From Halorussus salinisoli (GTDB lineage Archaea > Halobacteriota > Halobacteria > Halobacteriales > Haladaptataceae): DNA of 64,000 bases. This document shows positions 1 through 9,062 of this stretch, piece after piece. The notes under the pieces are model-generated. The model was not told where the DNA came from, did not search any database, and saw nothing but the letters and a program-made list of their open reading frames with translations. The stretch's first letter is position 1; each line of letters begins with the position of its first letter. The stretch lies in the NCBI GenBank assembly GCA_005239435.1, contig SZNP01000008.1:1-64000 (forward strand). The letters are read 5' to 3'. The position numbers were made by a program, and so were the translations under genes.

Positions 1-628
1 CGAGCGCCTCCACGACCGGCCGATTGTAGTACTCGTACACCCATCCGAGTACGTCGTCGGCCCGCCACACCGCGTCGGGCACCTCGTCGAGCATCCCGCA
101 CAACTCCTCGAAGGTGTCGTCGTCGGGACCGACCTGACTGTACGCGGTTTCCCGGTCGAAGAGTATCTCTATCTCTCGGGCCAACCTGTCGCACGCGTCT
201 CGATACGCCTGGACGATTGCTTCGTCCTCCAGCAGGAACTCCTCGTGGACCAGCGTCTCGGCCGCCGGAGTCAGGCCGTTCTCCTTGAAGACCGTGACCT
301 CCTCGTCGACGAAGCCCCGGACCTCCATGCACCGGAGCGCGGCCAGGCGGTTGACGATGGTGTAGCCGACGCCCGTGACGTACTGCTCGAACGCCTCGTC
401 CCACGAGGTGCCGTCGGCGGTCTCCAGTTCGATGGCCTCGACGAGTTGCTCGGTGTCTTCGTCCAGCGCGTCGGTGTCGTCGGGTTCGTCGTCGAGACCC
501 TTCTGCGTGAGTCGGAACTCGACGTTGTCCTCGCACCGCTCGCGCATGGCGGCGACGACGTCTTCGAGGTGCTCGCGTTCCTCCTTGTCCAGTTGCGCCG
601 TCCGCTGAGAGAGAGAGTTGCCTGCCAT
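1..628 (-). CDS. pglX: PglX/BrxX-type BREX adenine methyltransferase, N-terminal 209 residues only (runs off left edge)
   Basis: Start ATG at 628; the frame stays open to the window edge. Residues around 95-120 read GYTIVNRLAALRCMEVRGF, matching the N-terminal 'NRL-ALR-MEV-G' block of PglX, and DDVLGWVYEYYN near residue 195 matches the conserved D-(V/I)-(I/L)-GW-YxYYN block. The SAM-binding and NPPY motifs would lie beyond the edge and are not seen. In BREX, PglX methylates a non-palindromic host site and is needed for defence. It lies 192 nt downstream of brxC2 on the same strand with its own TATA-like box. Identity is strong from motif plus operon context; the BREX subtype is inferred from the gene set. 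Confidence 0.85.
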   Translation of the reverse strand, partial: MAGNSLSQRTAQLDKEEREHLEDVVAAMRERCEDNVEFRLTQKGLDDEPDDTDALDEDTEQLVEAIELETADGTSWDEAFEQYVTGVGYTIVNRLAALRCMEVRGFVDEEVTVFKENGLTPAAETLVHEEFLLEDEAIVQAYRDACDRLAREIEILFDRETAYSQVGPDDDTFEELCGMLDEVPDAVWRADDVLGWVYEYYNRPVVEAL

Positions 629-667
629 GGGCGGTAGTCGTGTATGCTATCTCCGAATCGCACGACC

Positions 668-682
668 GCCTTTAATATTGCC
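668..682 (-). promoter_or_regulatory. Candidate TATA box for pglX
   Basis: The minus strand reads CAATATTAAA over 671-680, about 47 nt before the pglX ATG, in an otherwise GC-rich 192-nt gap. The spacing predicts a transcript with a leader of roughly 20 nt. It would let pglX be expressed separately from brxA-brxC-brxB-brxC. Sequence-only call. Confidence 0.4.
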
Positions 683-820
683 GAATCACCACGAGTTCCC
701 CCGGCAGAACTGACCGGTGACCCCGAGAGTACCGATACCACTGCTATCACACGGTCAGGGTTCGGTGGCGTCGTGAACGGAACTCTCCCCCACGGACAGT
801 CCTCGGAGCGGCTCTTCGCG

Positions 821-3800
821 TTACTCGGATCGACCTTCGAGTAGCACGATACTGCCGTCGTCCAGTCCGTCCAGTCGCTCTTTCACGCCTCGAATCCGTT
901 CCAAGACCGTCTTCGATTCGGTGAGGAGTTCGTTCACGCGCTCTTCGCTCGGCCCGTCGTCGGCGTCGACGACCGATGTGACCTCGTCGGTGACGTCGGC
1001 GTTCGGAAGCTCTCGTCGTAGCTCCTCGGCGACAGCCTGGAGGTCGGCCCACGCGTCGTCGTCTGCACCCGGTGGCTTCGGGTCCTCGGCCTGCTCGACG
1101 AGTTGTCGAACACGTCGTTTCGTGGGCGGACGCGAGGAGGCGAGCGCCGTCTCGACGGTCTCGGTCGTCGGCGAGTCGGGGTGTTCGTCGCGTAGTCGCT
1201 CGCCGGCGTCCTGTAGCTCTGACCAGGGACTCTCCCCACCGGTGCCGTCGAGCAGTTCCCGAACGCGCTCGTACGTCTCGGCCTGCCGGACAACGGCCGA
1301 ATCCGTGACGTCGGGTTCCGTCGGTTCCTCGCCGTCCCAGACCGTCTCGAATGTCGATTCGAGGTCGTCGAGGACGGCCTCCTCGAACTCGGTCGTCGCC
1401 TCGCCGAGAACGCCCCGAACGCGCTCTTCGTTCGACCGTAGCCACGCAGCAAGGTCGTCACGGACGCCCTGAGGGTCGGACGCAGTGGTGGTGTCGCCCG
1501 TAATGCGGCGGTACTGTGCGGAAAGCTCGTCCACGCGGTGTCCCTCCGCGTCCCGAAGTCGGGATTCGACGGTCGTGACGCTGGGAACGGTATCGCTCTC
1601 TGCCGTCGCCTGCACACTGGCGGTAATCGACGCGCTCGGGTAGAGCGACGTCAGTACGTCCAACTCGTCGGTGAAACGTCCCCAGAGCGTCGTCCCGTCC
1701 GCTTCGACACCGAAGAGTTCGCGTGCGTCTGCGAAGGTCTTTGCCTCGCGGACGACCTCCTCTAGCTCGTCGTCGCTACCCAGGTCGGACGTAGAGAGGT
1801 CCTCGCCAGCGAGGGCAGGCCCGGTTATCTGCTCGAAGGCGTCGAGTGTCACGTCGAACTCCGTGGTGATTCCCTTCAGCGTCCGCTTGACGGTCGCGCT
1901 GTTCTCGTCGACCCACTGGCCGAGTTCTTCCAACCACTCGTCGGGTCCCTCACCGGTCGGGTCGTCGCCGAGTACGGTCGCGACGAGTTCCCTCACTTTC
2001 TTCGGGTCGAGAATCTCGACGCCGAACCGAACCTGGAGCGACGTCAAACCCCCTTTCGTCCGCACCTGACGTCCGATGGCTGCAGGGTCGGTTACGTAGT
2101 CGGCGTCCTGCTTGAGCGCGACCGTTTCGTTGGAGAGTGCGAGCGTGACGAGGAGCGCCGCTATCGACTCTCTGGGCGTCCCGCGATACTCCCCGTTTGC
2201 AGTCCGGGTTTGCCGGAGCAACGTCTCGACGTCCACCGCTTTCCGTGATTCGTACTTCTCGACGAACTCACGACACCAGCCGGTATCGGCGACCGCCGCG
2301 CTGGTCGTGTCGACGCCGAGCAACGCGGCGTCCGCGTCCGAAAGCGGCCACTCACCGCTTCCACGGAAGAACTGCGCAATCGCCTTCGCGTCGTCGACTT
2401 CTACGAGTGGCCGTGAGAGCGTCTTCCGGGCCGAACCGAACACGGCGTCGACTCGGTCGCTGACCACTTCGTCCAGGACGGTCGAGCGCGCCCCTCGACG
2501 TTCGTGTACCGTGAACACCGACGCGTCTTCGAGGATTTCGGTCACTGCCGACTCGAGGCGGCGCTCGTCGGCGCGGTGTTCGCGTTCGAGTTCCTCGTGG
2601 GACTCGGTCTCTTCCTCCAGGACCTTCCCCATCCCGATGACGTTTCGAATCCGTTCGAGCATCGTCTCGGGCACGTCGACGGTAACGAGGACGTGCTCGC
2701 CACCGTCGCGGCCGTCGTTGACCTCCTGCCACGTCTCTACCTGGTCGGAGACGGTGTCGGGGTCGTCGGCCAGGACGCGAACGCGGAGCGCGTCGTACTC
2801 GGGAGCGGGTGCCCGGTCGACCGGTTCGAGGACGGAGTAGTCGTACCGAAGCGGGACGAGTCGTTCGTCGCCGACGTCGACCTCGTGACGGCTTCCGTCG
2901 CTCCGGAAGAAGTCGTCGTTGTCGCGTAACCGCGTCTCCAGCCACGCCGATAGCTGGTGCGGGGAAATCTTCCCTGCCTCGTCCTGTGCCCGACTGAGGA
3001 TGCTCTCCTGCTCTTCGGAGACGAGGGTGTACACCTCGTCGCCCTCGTCGTTGGTCTCCGTGAGGGCTTTCTGCTTGTCCACGAGCGCCTCCAGTCCCGA
3101 CTCGATCTCCGCGACGACGTCGTCCAGCGAAGCCGTTACGTCGCCCACCATCAACCGACCGAAGTTCTCCGGGGTCGCCGGAACGGCGGGCGTCTGGTTC
3201 ACGAGATAGAGCGCTTTCGCGAGACGCACTTCCCACGCGTCTTCGTCGCCGCCGAACGTCGGCACCAGCGTGTTGTCTATCATCTCCTGGACCCACAGCG
3301 GGACGTAGGTCGTCTCCTCGACCAGTAGGTCGAACAGCACGTCCCACGTCACGAGTGCCCCCTCTTCTGCCGAGGCCCAACCGAACCTGGTGAACAGCGA
3401 CCTGACCAGGACGAGCAGCGCTCGGCCCTGAATGTAGTCCCTGTCCGTCGCCCGGCCTTGCGTGATGAGTTCCTGCATCACGTTCCGCAGGAGCGTCAAG
3501 TCGTACTCGCGGAACGGATAGGACTCGACCGGGTCGGGGTCCGCACTCGTCACCGGCGAGTACGTGTCGAGCGACAGGTCCGCCATCGACGCCAACAGCG
3601 ACTCGACGCGCTCCTCGCTCTCTGGCGTCGACTTCTGGAGCCACCGCTTTCTGACGATGATTTCGGTGTCGGCACCTTCGAGCGGGACCTGCTGGCCCGT
3701 CCAGTGGTCTTTCGGCGGCTCGCCGACGAGATTCTCACGGGTCGCCGGGAGCGAGTACTGACCGGTGGTGACGACGACCGGGTTCGGGCCACGCTGGAGC

Positions 3801-4663
3801 GCCTCCATCGTCTCCTCGAACTCGCGGTAGCGATGCCGGCTGTCACCGACGAAGAGCGCGACCTCGTCGAGGCCCAGCAGCAGTTCGGTTCGCTCGCCGC
3901 CATCGTTCAGTGCCTCGGTCGCCGTCTCGACGCGAGAGACGAGTTCGTCGGGGTCGAACGACTCCGGTTCGACTTCGTCTTCGGCGACCTCGATCGACGC
4001 CTTCACTCCCGAGGCGGTGTCGAGGTCGGTCCCTGTGGTCGCTGCCATCGCTGGGAGCGCGTCGTAGAGCCAGCTACGGAGCGAGGCGCGTTCGTCGAGT
4101 ACCTCGTCGAACGTCTTCCCGTCGTGTTCGAACTCCCGAACCGCGACCCAGACGCCGTCGTACTCCGTGTCGAGCGTCCAGGCCCACTCGAGCAACCAGT
4201 TCGGGTCGGTCGGGTATCCGAGCTCGCGGCCGATCGCCTCGTAAATCAGGAACGGCAACGGCGGCTCCTTCGAGGCGTCGCGGTCGAGCAGATTGAGGAA
4301 GACCGGCTTGAGCCGACCGACGTGCGACTCGGCGATAGATCGCTGGAGGTCGTCGAAGCCGGGCCACTGCTCGGCGAGTTGGTCGCCGAGGTAGGCGAAC
4401 TCCGACCGGTCGTCGGTAACGAGCCCGACGAGTTTCAGCAGGTGGGTCTTGCCCGACCCGAACGTCGCGTGGATGTAGAGGAACCGCGGGGATTCGCCGG
4501 GGTGAGTAGCGATCACGTCGCCGAGCGAGCCGAGCACTCGTTCGGCGCTGTCGGTCTCGTAGAACTCTCTGACGTCGGTCTCTGCTCGCTCACGGGCGTT
4601 GACCTTCTGTACTTCTTCGAGTTGTCGAGTCGGGTCGCTGTGGAACAGGTCGCTGATAGTCAT
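821..4663 (-). CDS. brxC: BREX P-loop ATPase BrxC/PglY, second copy (1280 aa)
   Basis: Large AAA-type ATPase of the BrxC/PglY family. Walker A is ATFGSGKT at residues 66-73; a Walker-B-like ELLLGLDEVALFVG follows near residue 260. The rest is long and largely helical, ending in acidic helices. Length (1280 aa) fits BrxC. The ATG overlaps the brxB stop by 4 nt, so the two are translationally coupled. BrxC proteins are essential BREX components that probably act with PglX and PglZ on the target DNA. Only archaeal type 5 BREX is known to me to carry two brxC genes, which is what is seen here. Confidence in family is high; the specific role of this copy is unknown. Confidence 0.88.
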   Translation of the reverse strand: MTISDLFHSDPTRQLEEVQKVNARERAETDVREFYETDSAERVLGSLGDVIATHPGESPRFLYIHATFGSGKTHLLKLVGLVTDDRSEFAYLGDQLAEQWPGFDDLQRSIAESHVGRLKPVFLNLLDRDASKEPPLPFLIYEAIGRELGYPTDPNWLLEWAWTLDTEYDGVWVAVREFEHDGKTFDEVLDERASLRSWLYDALPAMAATTGTDLDTASGVKASIEVAEDEVEPESFDPDELVSRVETATEALNDGGERTELLLGLDEVALFVGDSRHRYREFEETMEALQRGPNPVVVTTGQYSLPATRENLVGEPPKDHWTGQQVPLEGADTEIIVRKRWLQKSTPESEERVESLLASMADLSLDTYSPVTSADPDPVESYPFREYDLTLLRNVMQELITQGRATDRDYIQGRALLVLVRSLFTRFGWASAEEGALVTWDVLFDLLVEETTYVPLWVQEMIDNTLVPTFGGDEDAWEVRLAKALYLVNQTPAVPATPENFGRLMVGDVTASLDDVVAEIESGLEALVDKQKALTETNDEGDEVYTLVSEEQESILSRAQDEAGKISPHQLSAWLETRLRDNDDFFRSDGSRHEVDVGDERLVPLRYDYSVLEPVDRAPAPEYDALRVRVLADDPDTVSDQVETWQEVNDGRDGGEHVLVTVDVPETMLERIRNVIGMGKVLEEETESHEELEREHRADERRLESAVTEILEDASVFTVHERRGARSTVLDEVVSDRVDAVFGSARKTLSRPLVEVDDAKAIAQFFRGSGEWPLSDADAALLGVDTTSAAVADTGWCREFVEKYESRKAVDVETLLRQTRTANGEYRGTPRESIAALLVTLALSNETVALKQDADYVTDPAAIGRQVRTKGGLTSLQVRFGVEILDPKKVRELVATVLGDDPTGEGPDEWLEELGQWVDENSATVKRTLKGITTEFDVTLDAFEQITGPALAGEDLSTSDLGSDDELEEVVREAKTFADARELFGVEADGTTLWGRFTDELDVLTSLYPSASITASVQATAESDTVPSVTTVESRLRDAEGHRVDELSAQYRRITGDTTTASDPQGVRDDLAAWLRSNEERVRGVLGEATTEFEEAVLDDLESTFETVWDGEEPTEPDVTDSAVVRQAETYERVRELLDGTGGESPWSELQDAGERLRDEHPDSPTTETVETALASSRPPTKRRVRQLVEQAEDPKPPGADDDAWADLQAVAEELRRELPNADVTDEVTSVVDADDGPSEERVNELLTESKTVLERIRGVKERLDGLDDGSIVLLEGRSE

Positions 4664-5277
4664 CGTTGGAGATGCACCTCCCGAATCTGGCCGTCGATCT
4701 GGTGTGCCGGGTAGTAGTGGCGCGAATCGCCGCCGAAGAAGCTCAACTTGCCGCCGACGACGTCACCCGGGAACGGAATGCCGACGGTGGCCTTGACGTT
4801 CCGCCTGTCGAGTTCGTCGAGGAGTTCCGAGGCGCGCGTGAACGGGTAGAGGCTCCCGAGGTTGAGCAACAGCACGACGTGACTCTGGGTTTCGAGGTCG
4901 TCCTCGGCGATATCGCGTTCGATCATCTGCTGAACGAGTTCTTCCGCGAGACGGTCCTGCATCGTCGTCTCGACGCGCTCGCCCGCCGACGAATCGCCGC
5001 CGAGTTTCGATAACGGCTCTCCGAGGTCGACCAGAAGTTCGTACACGTCGGTCCGAGGGAGCAACTCGTCGAGCCAGATCGGTTGGACGGTCACGTCGTC
5101 CGGAATCGGGGGTGCTTCGCTCGCCTCGCTCGCCCAACTCTCCAGGCGGTCTGCGGTTCGATGCTCGACCGTGGGGTCGACGGCGGCGATGACGAACGGA
5201 TTTCGAATCCCGTGCTGACCGCGGGCGAAGGTGCAAATCTTCTTCTTGAACGCCCGATACGGTGACGTCTCGCTCAT
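4660..5277 (-). CDS. brxB: BREX protein BrxB (DUF1788 family, 205 aa)
   Basis: Length and features fit the DUF1788/BrxB family: an N-terminal FARGQHGIRNPF segment, a central SHVVLLLNLGSLYPF strand-turn and a C-terminal VGIPFPGDVVGGKLSFFGG segment characteristic of BrxB. It overlaps brxC1 upstream and brxC2 downstream by 4 nt each (ATGA-type junctions), so all are made from one message. BrxB is a small accessory protein always encoded between or next to BrxC and PglX/PglZ; its biochemical role is not established. Identification rests on family motifs plus context. Confidence 0.88.
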   Translation of the reverse strand: MSETSPYRAFKKKICTFARGQHGIRNPFVIAAVDPTVEHRTADRLESWASEASEAPPIPDDVTVQPIWLDELLPRTDVYELLVDLGEPLSKLGGDSSAGERVETTMQDRLAEELVQQMIERDIAEDDLETQSHVVLLLNLGSLYPFTRASELLDELDRRNVKATVGIPFPGDVVGGKLSFFGGDSRHYYPAHQIDGQIREVHLQR

Positions 5278-8200
5278 CGAACGACCACTCCCTCGTCGGT
5301 CTCCTCGACTTCGAGGTCCCGCTGCTCGACGAGGGTCTCGAGGCGGCGGTCCAACTTCTGGCGGTCGCCGGGGACGATTCCGACGTGGTCGACGTCGTCC
5401 GGCGTTCGATCACCGACGAGAGACGAGAGGCGGTCGAGGCGGGTCTCCAAAGCGTCGGGTTCGCATTCCACGGCGTCGGCCAGCGGCTCTAGCTTCGCTA
5501 CGGCAGCCGTCACGTCGACGAGCTTCGCACCGTCCTCGTCGCCCGAGAGCGTCTCGACTGCGTCGTCGATAGTCTCGTACCACTGCTGGAGACGACGCAT
5601 CGGGGTGACGTACTCCTCCTCGAAGGTCGCGTGAACGCCAGCCGGAAGGTCGGTTGCCGGGACGATCCACGGATGCTCGTCGATGCGACCGACCAGTTCG
5701 CGCAAGCCTCGGTCGTCGACGAACGACGCCCAGGATCGCTCGAGCTCGGGAGCGAGGTCCGGAACGAGTTCCGTAGAGAACGCGCTCCACCCATCGGTCG
5801 TCCACCACTCGCCCTCGAAGGACGCTACCGCGTTCGAGCGCGATTCGACGGCCTGCCGAGCGGCTTCGTCGATCCAGTCGAATCGGCTGGCCCCGACCTT
5901 CAACAGCGCATCGAGACGACGGAGAGCCGGGAGTCGCCGGTTCCATACGTCGGTGACTTCCTCGAGCCACTCCTGCGTATCGGTGGTTCGGTCGATGACG
6001 TCTTCGATGCCGTCGCCTTGGGACTTCGCGGTGGACAGACGCTCGTCGGTGGCTTCGATTCGTTCGGTTAGCTCGTCGGCGAACGACCCGATCAGGTCCG
6101 TGACGACGTCGGTTCGGACGTCGGTGTCGACGACCAAGTCGACGTCTTCCCGAAGCCCCGCGAGTTTCGACCGTATACGCTGGTTGGCCTCTCGGAGATG
6201 GATGAGCCCCTTCGAGACGGTCTCGGTCGTCTCCTTGAACCCGCCTTGTTGGAGAAGCTTCCCGAGCGGCTTTCGCGGGAGCAACTTCAGCCGCGTCGTC
6301 GACGGGTCGTCGAGTTCGAGTACGACTTCGTCCTCCAGTGTGTTTCCGACCTCGTCTCTGGGAAGCAGTCGTCCCTCTCGGCAGAACCCCCAGATGATGG
6401 CACGGAGTGCAGGTCGCGCCTCCCCGTAGAACGGCTTCTGTTCCACGATGCCGTCGAGGACGGTGTTCACGTCGAGACCGTCGTCCCTGCCTTTCAGTTG
6501 CCGCCCGGTGAGTGACATCACATTTCGCTGGATGGTCCGTTTTCCTCGGCTCGCTTCCTGGTCCGACGAGGGTACCTGTATCGTTCGCGCCCACGCAGGG
6601 AGCGGTTCACCGGTGTCGAGTTCGCGGAGTTCCCGTAGCCGACTCTCGTCGACCTGGAGCATCATCGGGTGGAAGTCGTCGGGATACGAGACGTCGACCG
6701 CGACTGCAACCGCTTTCGAGAGGCTGGCGACGTCCGTCCGGTCCTTGACGGTGTACGACCCGCTCGTCATCGCGCTGACCAGTTTGCTTCGGACGGCGTC
6801 TGCGCGTCGTTCGAGGTCGCGTTCGACCGCAGGTGGTGCGTCGTGCGTCGATATCGCGTCACGTAACGCCCACCACTCGATCAGGCGCTTGCGTAGGTCC
6901 TGTAGCCCGCCCGTGTCTATCTCCCAGTAGAGGGTATCCTCGTCGGTTTTCTCGGTAGTGGCGTTCGGGCGAACGCCCTGAACGGCGACGTCGACGTCCA
7001 ACCCACCTTCGGCCTCGACGGTGGTCTCGGACTCGGTTCCGTCGAGGGCGAACCCGTACGAGAGCGGATACTCGTCACCGGACTCGCCGTACGGCACCGA
7101 CTCCGGGAGCGACAGGTCTCGCGCGATTCGCTCCCAGAGGTGTTCGTCCAGCGCCTCGACGATTTCGTCCCAATCTGGGTCGGCTTCGTTCTCCTCGGCG
7201 TCGTCGTAGATGGTGCGTTCCTCGTGGGTCGCGAACCGGTACCGAGGACCGCTCTCCTCTCGCGTCGGCCGGACGAACTTCTGAAGCCGGTCGAGCGATT
7301 CCTCGACGCGGTTGGTCGTGCTGATCCACGACCGGCCGTTCAGGTCGTCCATCACGGCGACCGCGATGTTGCCCTCGTTTAGCGGAACGATGTCGTGGAC
7401 GTGTCGGAGCAGTAGCACCGCCTTCGCTACGTCGAGGTCGAACTCCCGAATGTCGCTGTCGTCGTCGTGGACTTCGTCCGCTATTCCCGTCGGCTCGTCC
7501 GGGCGTTCGCTCGCCGTCGCTCCCTCGTTGTTCACCCGGTTTTCGGGACCCGCGACTACGCGCATGTCCTGCGGGAGAATCTCTCGAAGCTCCGGTTCGA
7601 TTAGCTCGAAGAAGTCGGTGAGCGAGACAACGTGGTCCTCTCGGCCCTGGTCGATCCATCGTTCGAGCAACCCGTGCATGAGCGCGAGGATGGCCCGTGC
7701 AGTTCCCGAGAAGATGGACTTCGCGGGGTCGCTCGCCTCCTGACGGAGGTTGAACAGAATCTCGAGGAACAGCGCGGCGTGATACGGGAGGAACGGGTAG
7801 AACTCGACGAGTTCATCTCCGACGTCGTTCAGCGGTGGCTTGGTGTTCTGCTTGATTTCGTTGTAGACCAGCGATTCGGTCGGTTTCACGTCGGCGTCGT
7901 CGAGAACTCGTCGGACGGCGTCCTCTCCCGACTCCGACTTCCGGAAGAGTCGTCGCTTGGCGATGTCGCCGACGTGCTTGCTCGGGAGTTGGTACCGATG
8001 GGGGAACCGGTCTTTGACGATACTGAAGTCGGCACCGTGGGCCGCGAACTTCGGTTGTACGTCTTCGATTTTCGCCTGTGCAGTCGCGACGAGTTGGACG
8101 TCCCCGTCGCCGACGTCGTCGACGTTCTCTGCGAGGGTCTGAAGCTCTGTCAATCGCTCGAAGTCGGTGCCGATGAAGAGACTCACTTCGTCGAGCAACA

Positions 8201-9062
8201 GCACGAGTTTGACCGGCTTACCGAGCGCTTCCTCTCGCTCCGTCCGGAGGGATTCGAGTCTGGTGACGACCTCTTCGGGGTCGATGTCCGAGGGCTGAAG
8301 ATCGGTGTACCCGTCCCGCGTGCCAGTCACCTCATCGAAGAGGTCGGGAAGCACCACGTCGGACAGCGCACTGTACTGCTGGACGTCGTTCCACAGGCCG
8401 TCCGTTTCCCACTCGTATCGGGGAGAGTTCGGCGTGATACCGTCGACGATTTCGGCCGCGCGTTCCTGCCGGTCGGACCACGCTTCGGTCGTCCGGTACC
8501 AGTCCTCGAAGTACGCGACGTCGAGTTGAGAGGACAGCCCGGTAGAGATGTCGTCTTCTACACCTGTGAGTACGGGGTTCCGATGGGCGTGTCGGAGGAC
8601 GATCTCGCTAAAACTGCGTTGTTTTTGTCCCTGATACTTCAACAGATTCACCGAGACGGGAACGACGTGGTAGTCGGTATGGACCTGCTCGAACCGGTCA
8701 CGCAGGGTTTCGAGGTCGGTCTTCGACGACTCTTCGGGAACCAGGTCGTCCCAGACGTCGTCGAAACGGGTCTGGAGCCAGTCGGTGTCCATCAGTCCGT
8801 CGAGGACCGTCAGCAGGTGGCTCTTCCCGCTCCCGTAGTAGCCGTAGAGCCAGTAGTTCGACCCCGTCCGCATGTCCTCGGCCTCGCCGAGCAGTCGGTC
8901 GACGAAATCCTCGAGAAAGCGCCGGGAGTCGGCCGTTACGTGGTACGACTCGATGGCCCGCTTCCGGTGTCGGTTCTCCTCCCGAGTCTGTTCCTCCCGG
9001 TCGATTCGTACCGACTCCTCGAAGTCCTCGGGGAGGTCTTCGAACCAGTCTTCGTCGACCAT
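5274..9062 (-). CDS. brxC: BREX P-loop ATPase BrxC/PglY, first copy (1262 aa)
   Basis: Walker A GYYGSGKS lies at residues 74-81 and Walker-B-like KLVLLLDEVSLFIG near residue 315, followed by the long helical body typical of BrxC. An open frame extends upstream, but ATG at 9062 (MVDEDWFEDLPEDF) is chosen because it overlaps the brxA stop (TGATG) and upstream residues are Arg-rich shadow sequence. It shares the P-loop architecture with the second BrxC but the two are clearly diverged, so this is an old duplication and not a recent one. A C-terminal segment (from about residue 950) is rich in acidic helices. Confidence 0.88.
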   Translation of the reverse strand: MVDEDWFEDLPEDFEESVRIDREEQTREENRHRKRAIESYHVTADSRRFLEDFVDRLLGEAEDMRTGSNYWLYGYYGSGKSHLLTVLDGLMDTDWLQTRFDDVWDDLVPEESSKTDLETLRDRFEQVHTDYHVVPVSVNLLKYQGQKQRSFSEIVLRHAHRNPVLTGVEDDISTGLSSQLDVAYFEDWYRTTEAWSDRQERAAEIVDGITPNSPRYEWETDGLWNDVQQYSALSDVVLPDLFDEVTGTRDGYTDLQPSDIDPEEVVTRLESLRTEREEALGKPVKLVLLLDEVSLFIGTDFERLTELQTLAENVDDVGDGDVQLVATAQAKIEDVQPKFAAHGADFSIVKDRFPHRYQLPSKHVGDIAKRRLFRKSESGEDAVRRVLDDADVKPTESLVYNEIKQNTKPPLNDVGDELVEFYPFLPYHAALFLEILFNLRQEASDPAKSIFSGTARAILALMHGLLERWIDQGREDHVVSLTDFFELIEPELREILPQDMRVVAGPENRVNNEGATASERPDEPTGIADEVHDDDSDIREFDLDVAKAVLLLRHVHDIVPLNEGNIAVAVMDDLNGRSWISTTNRVEESLDRLQKFVRPTREESGPRYRFATHEERTIYDDAEENEADPDWDEIVEALDEHLWERIARDLSLPESVPYGESGDEYPLSYGFALDGTESETTVEAEGGLDVDVAVQGVRPNATTEKTDEDTLYWEIDTGGLQDLRKRLIEWWALRDAISTHDAPPAVERDLERRADAVRSKLVSAMTSGSYTVKDRTDVASLSKAVAVAVDVSYPDDFHPMMLQVDESRLRELRELDTGEPLPAWARTIQVPSSDQEASRGKRTIQRNVMSLTGRQLKGRDDGLDVNTVLDGIVEQKPFYGEARPALRAIIWGFCREGRLLPRDEVGNTLEDEVVLELDDPSTTRLKLLPRKPLGKLLQQGGFKETTETVSKGLIHLREANQRIRSKLAGLREDVDLVVDTDVRTDVVTDLIGSFADELTERIEATDERLSTAKSQGDGIEDVIDRTTDTQEWLEEVTDVWNRRLPALRRLDALLKVGASRFDWIDEAARQAVESRSNAVASFEGEWWTTDGWSAFSTELVPDLAPELERSWASFVDDRGLRELVGRIDEHPWIVPATDLPAGVHATFEEEYVTPMRRLQQWYETIDDAVETLSGDEDGAKLVDVTAAVAKLEPLADAVECEPDALETRLDRLSSLVGDRTPDDVDHVGIVPGDRQKLDRRLETLVEQRDLEVEETDEGVVVR

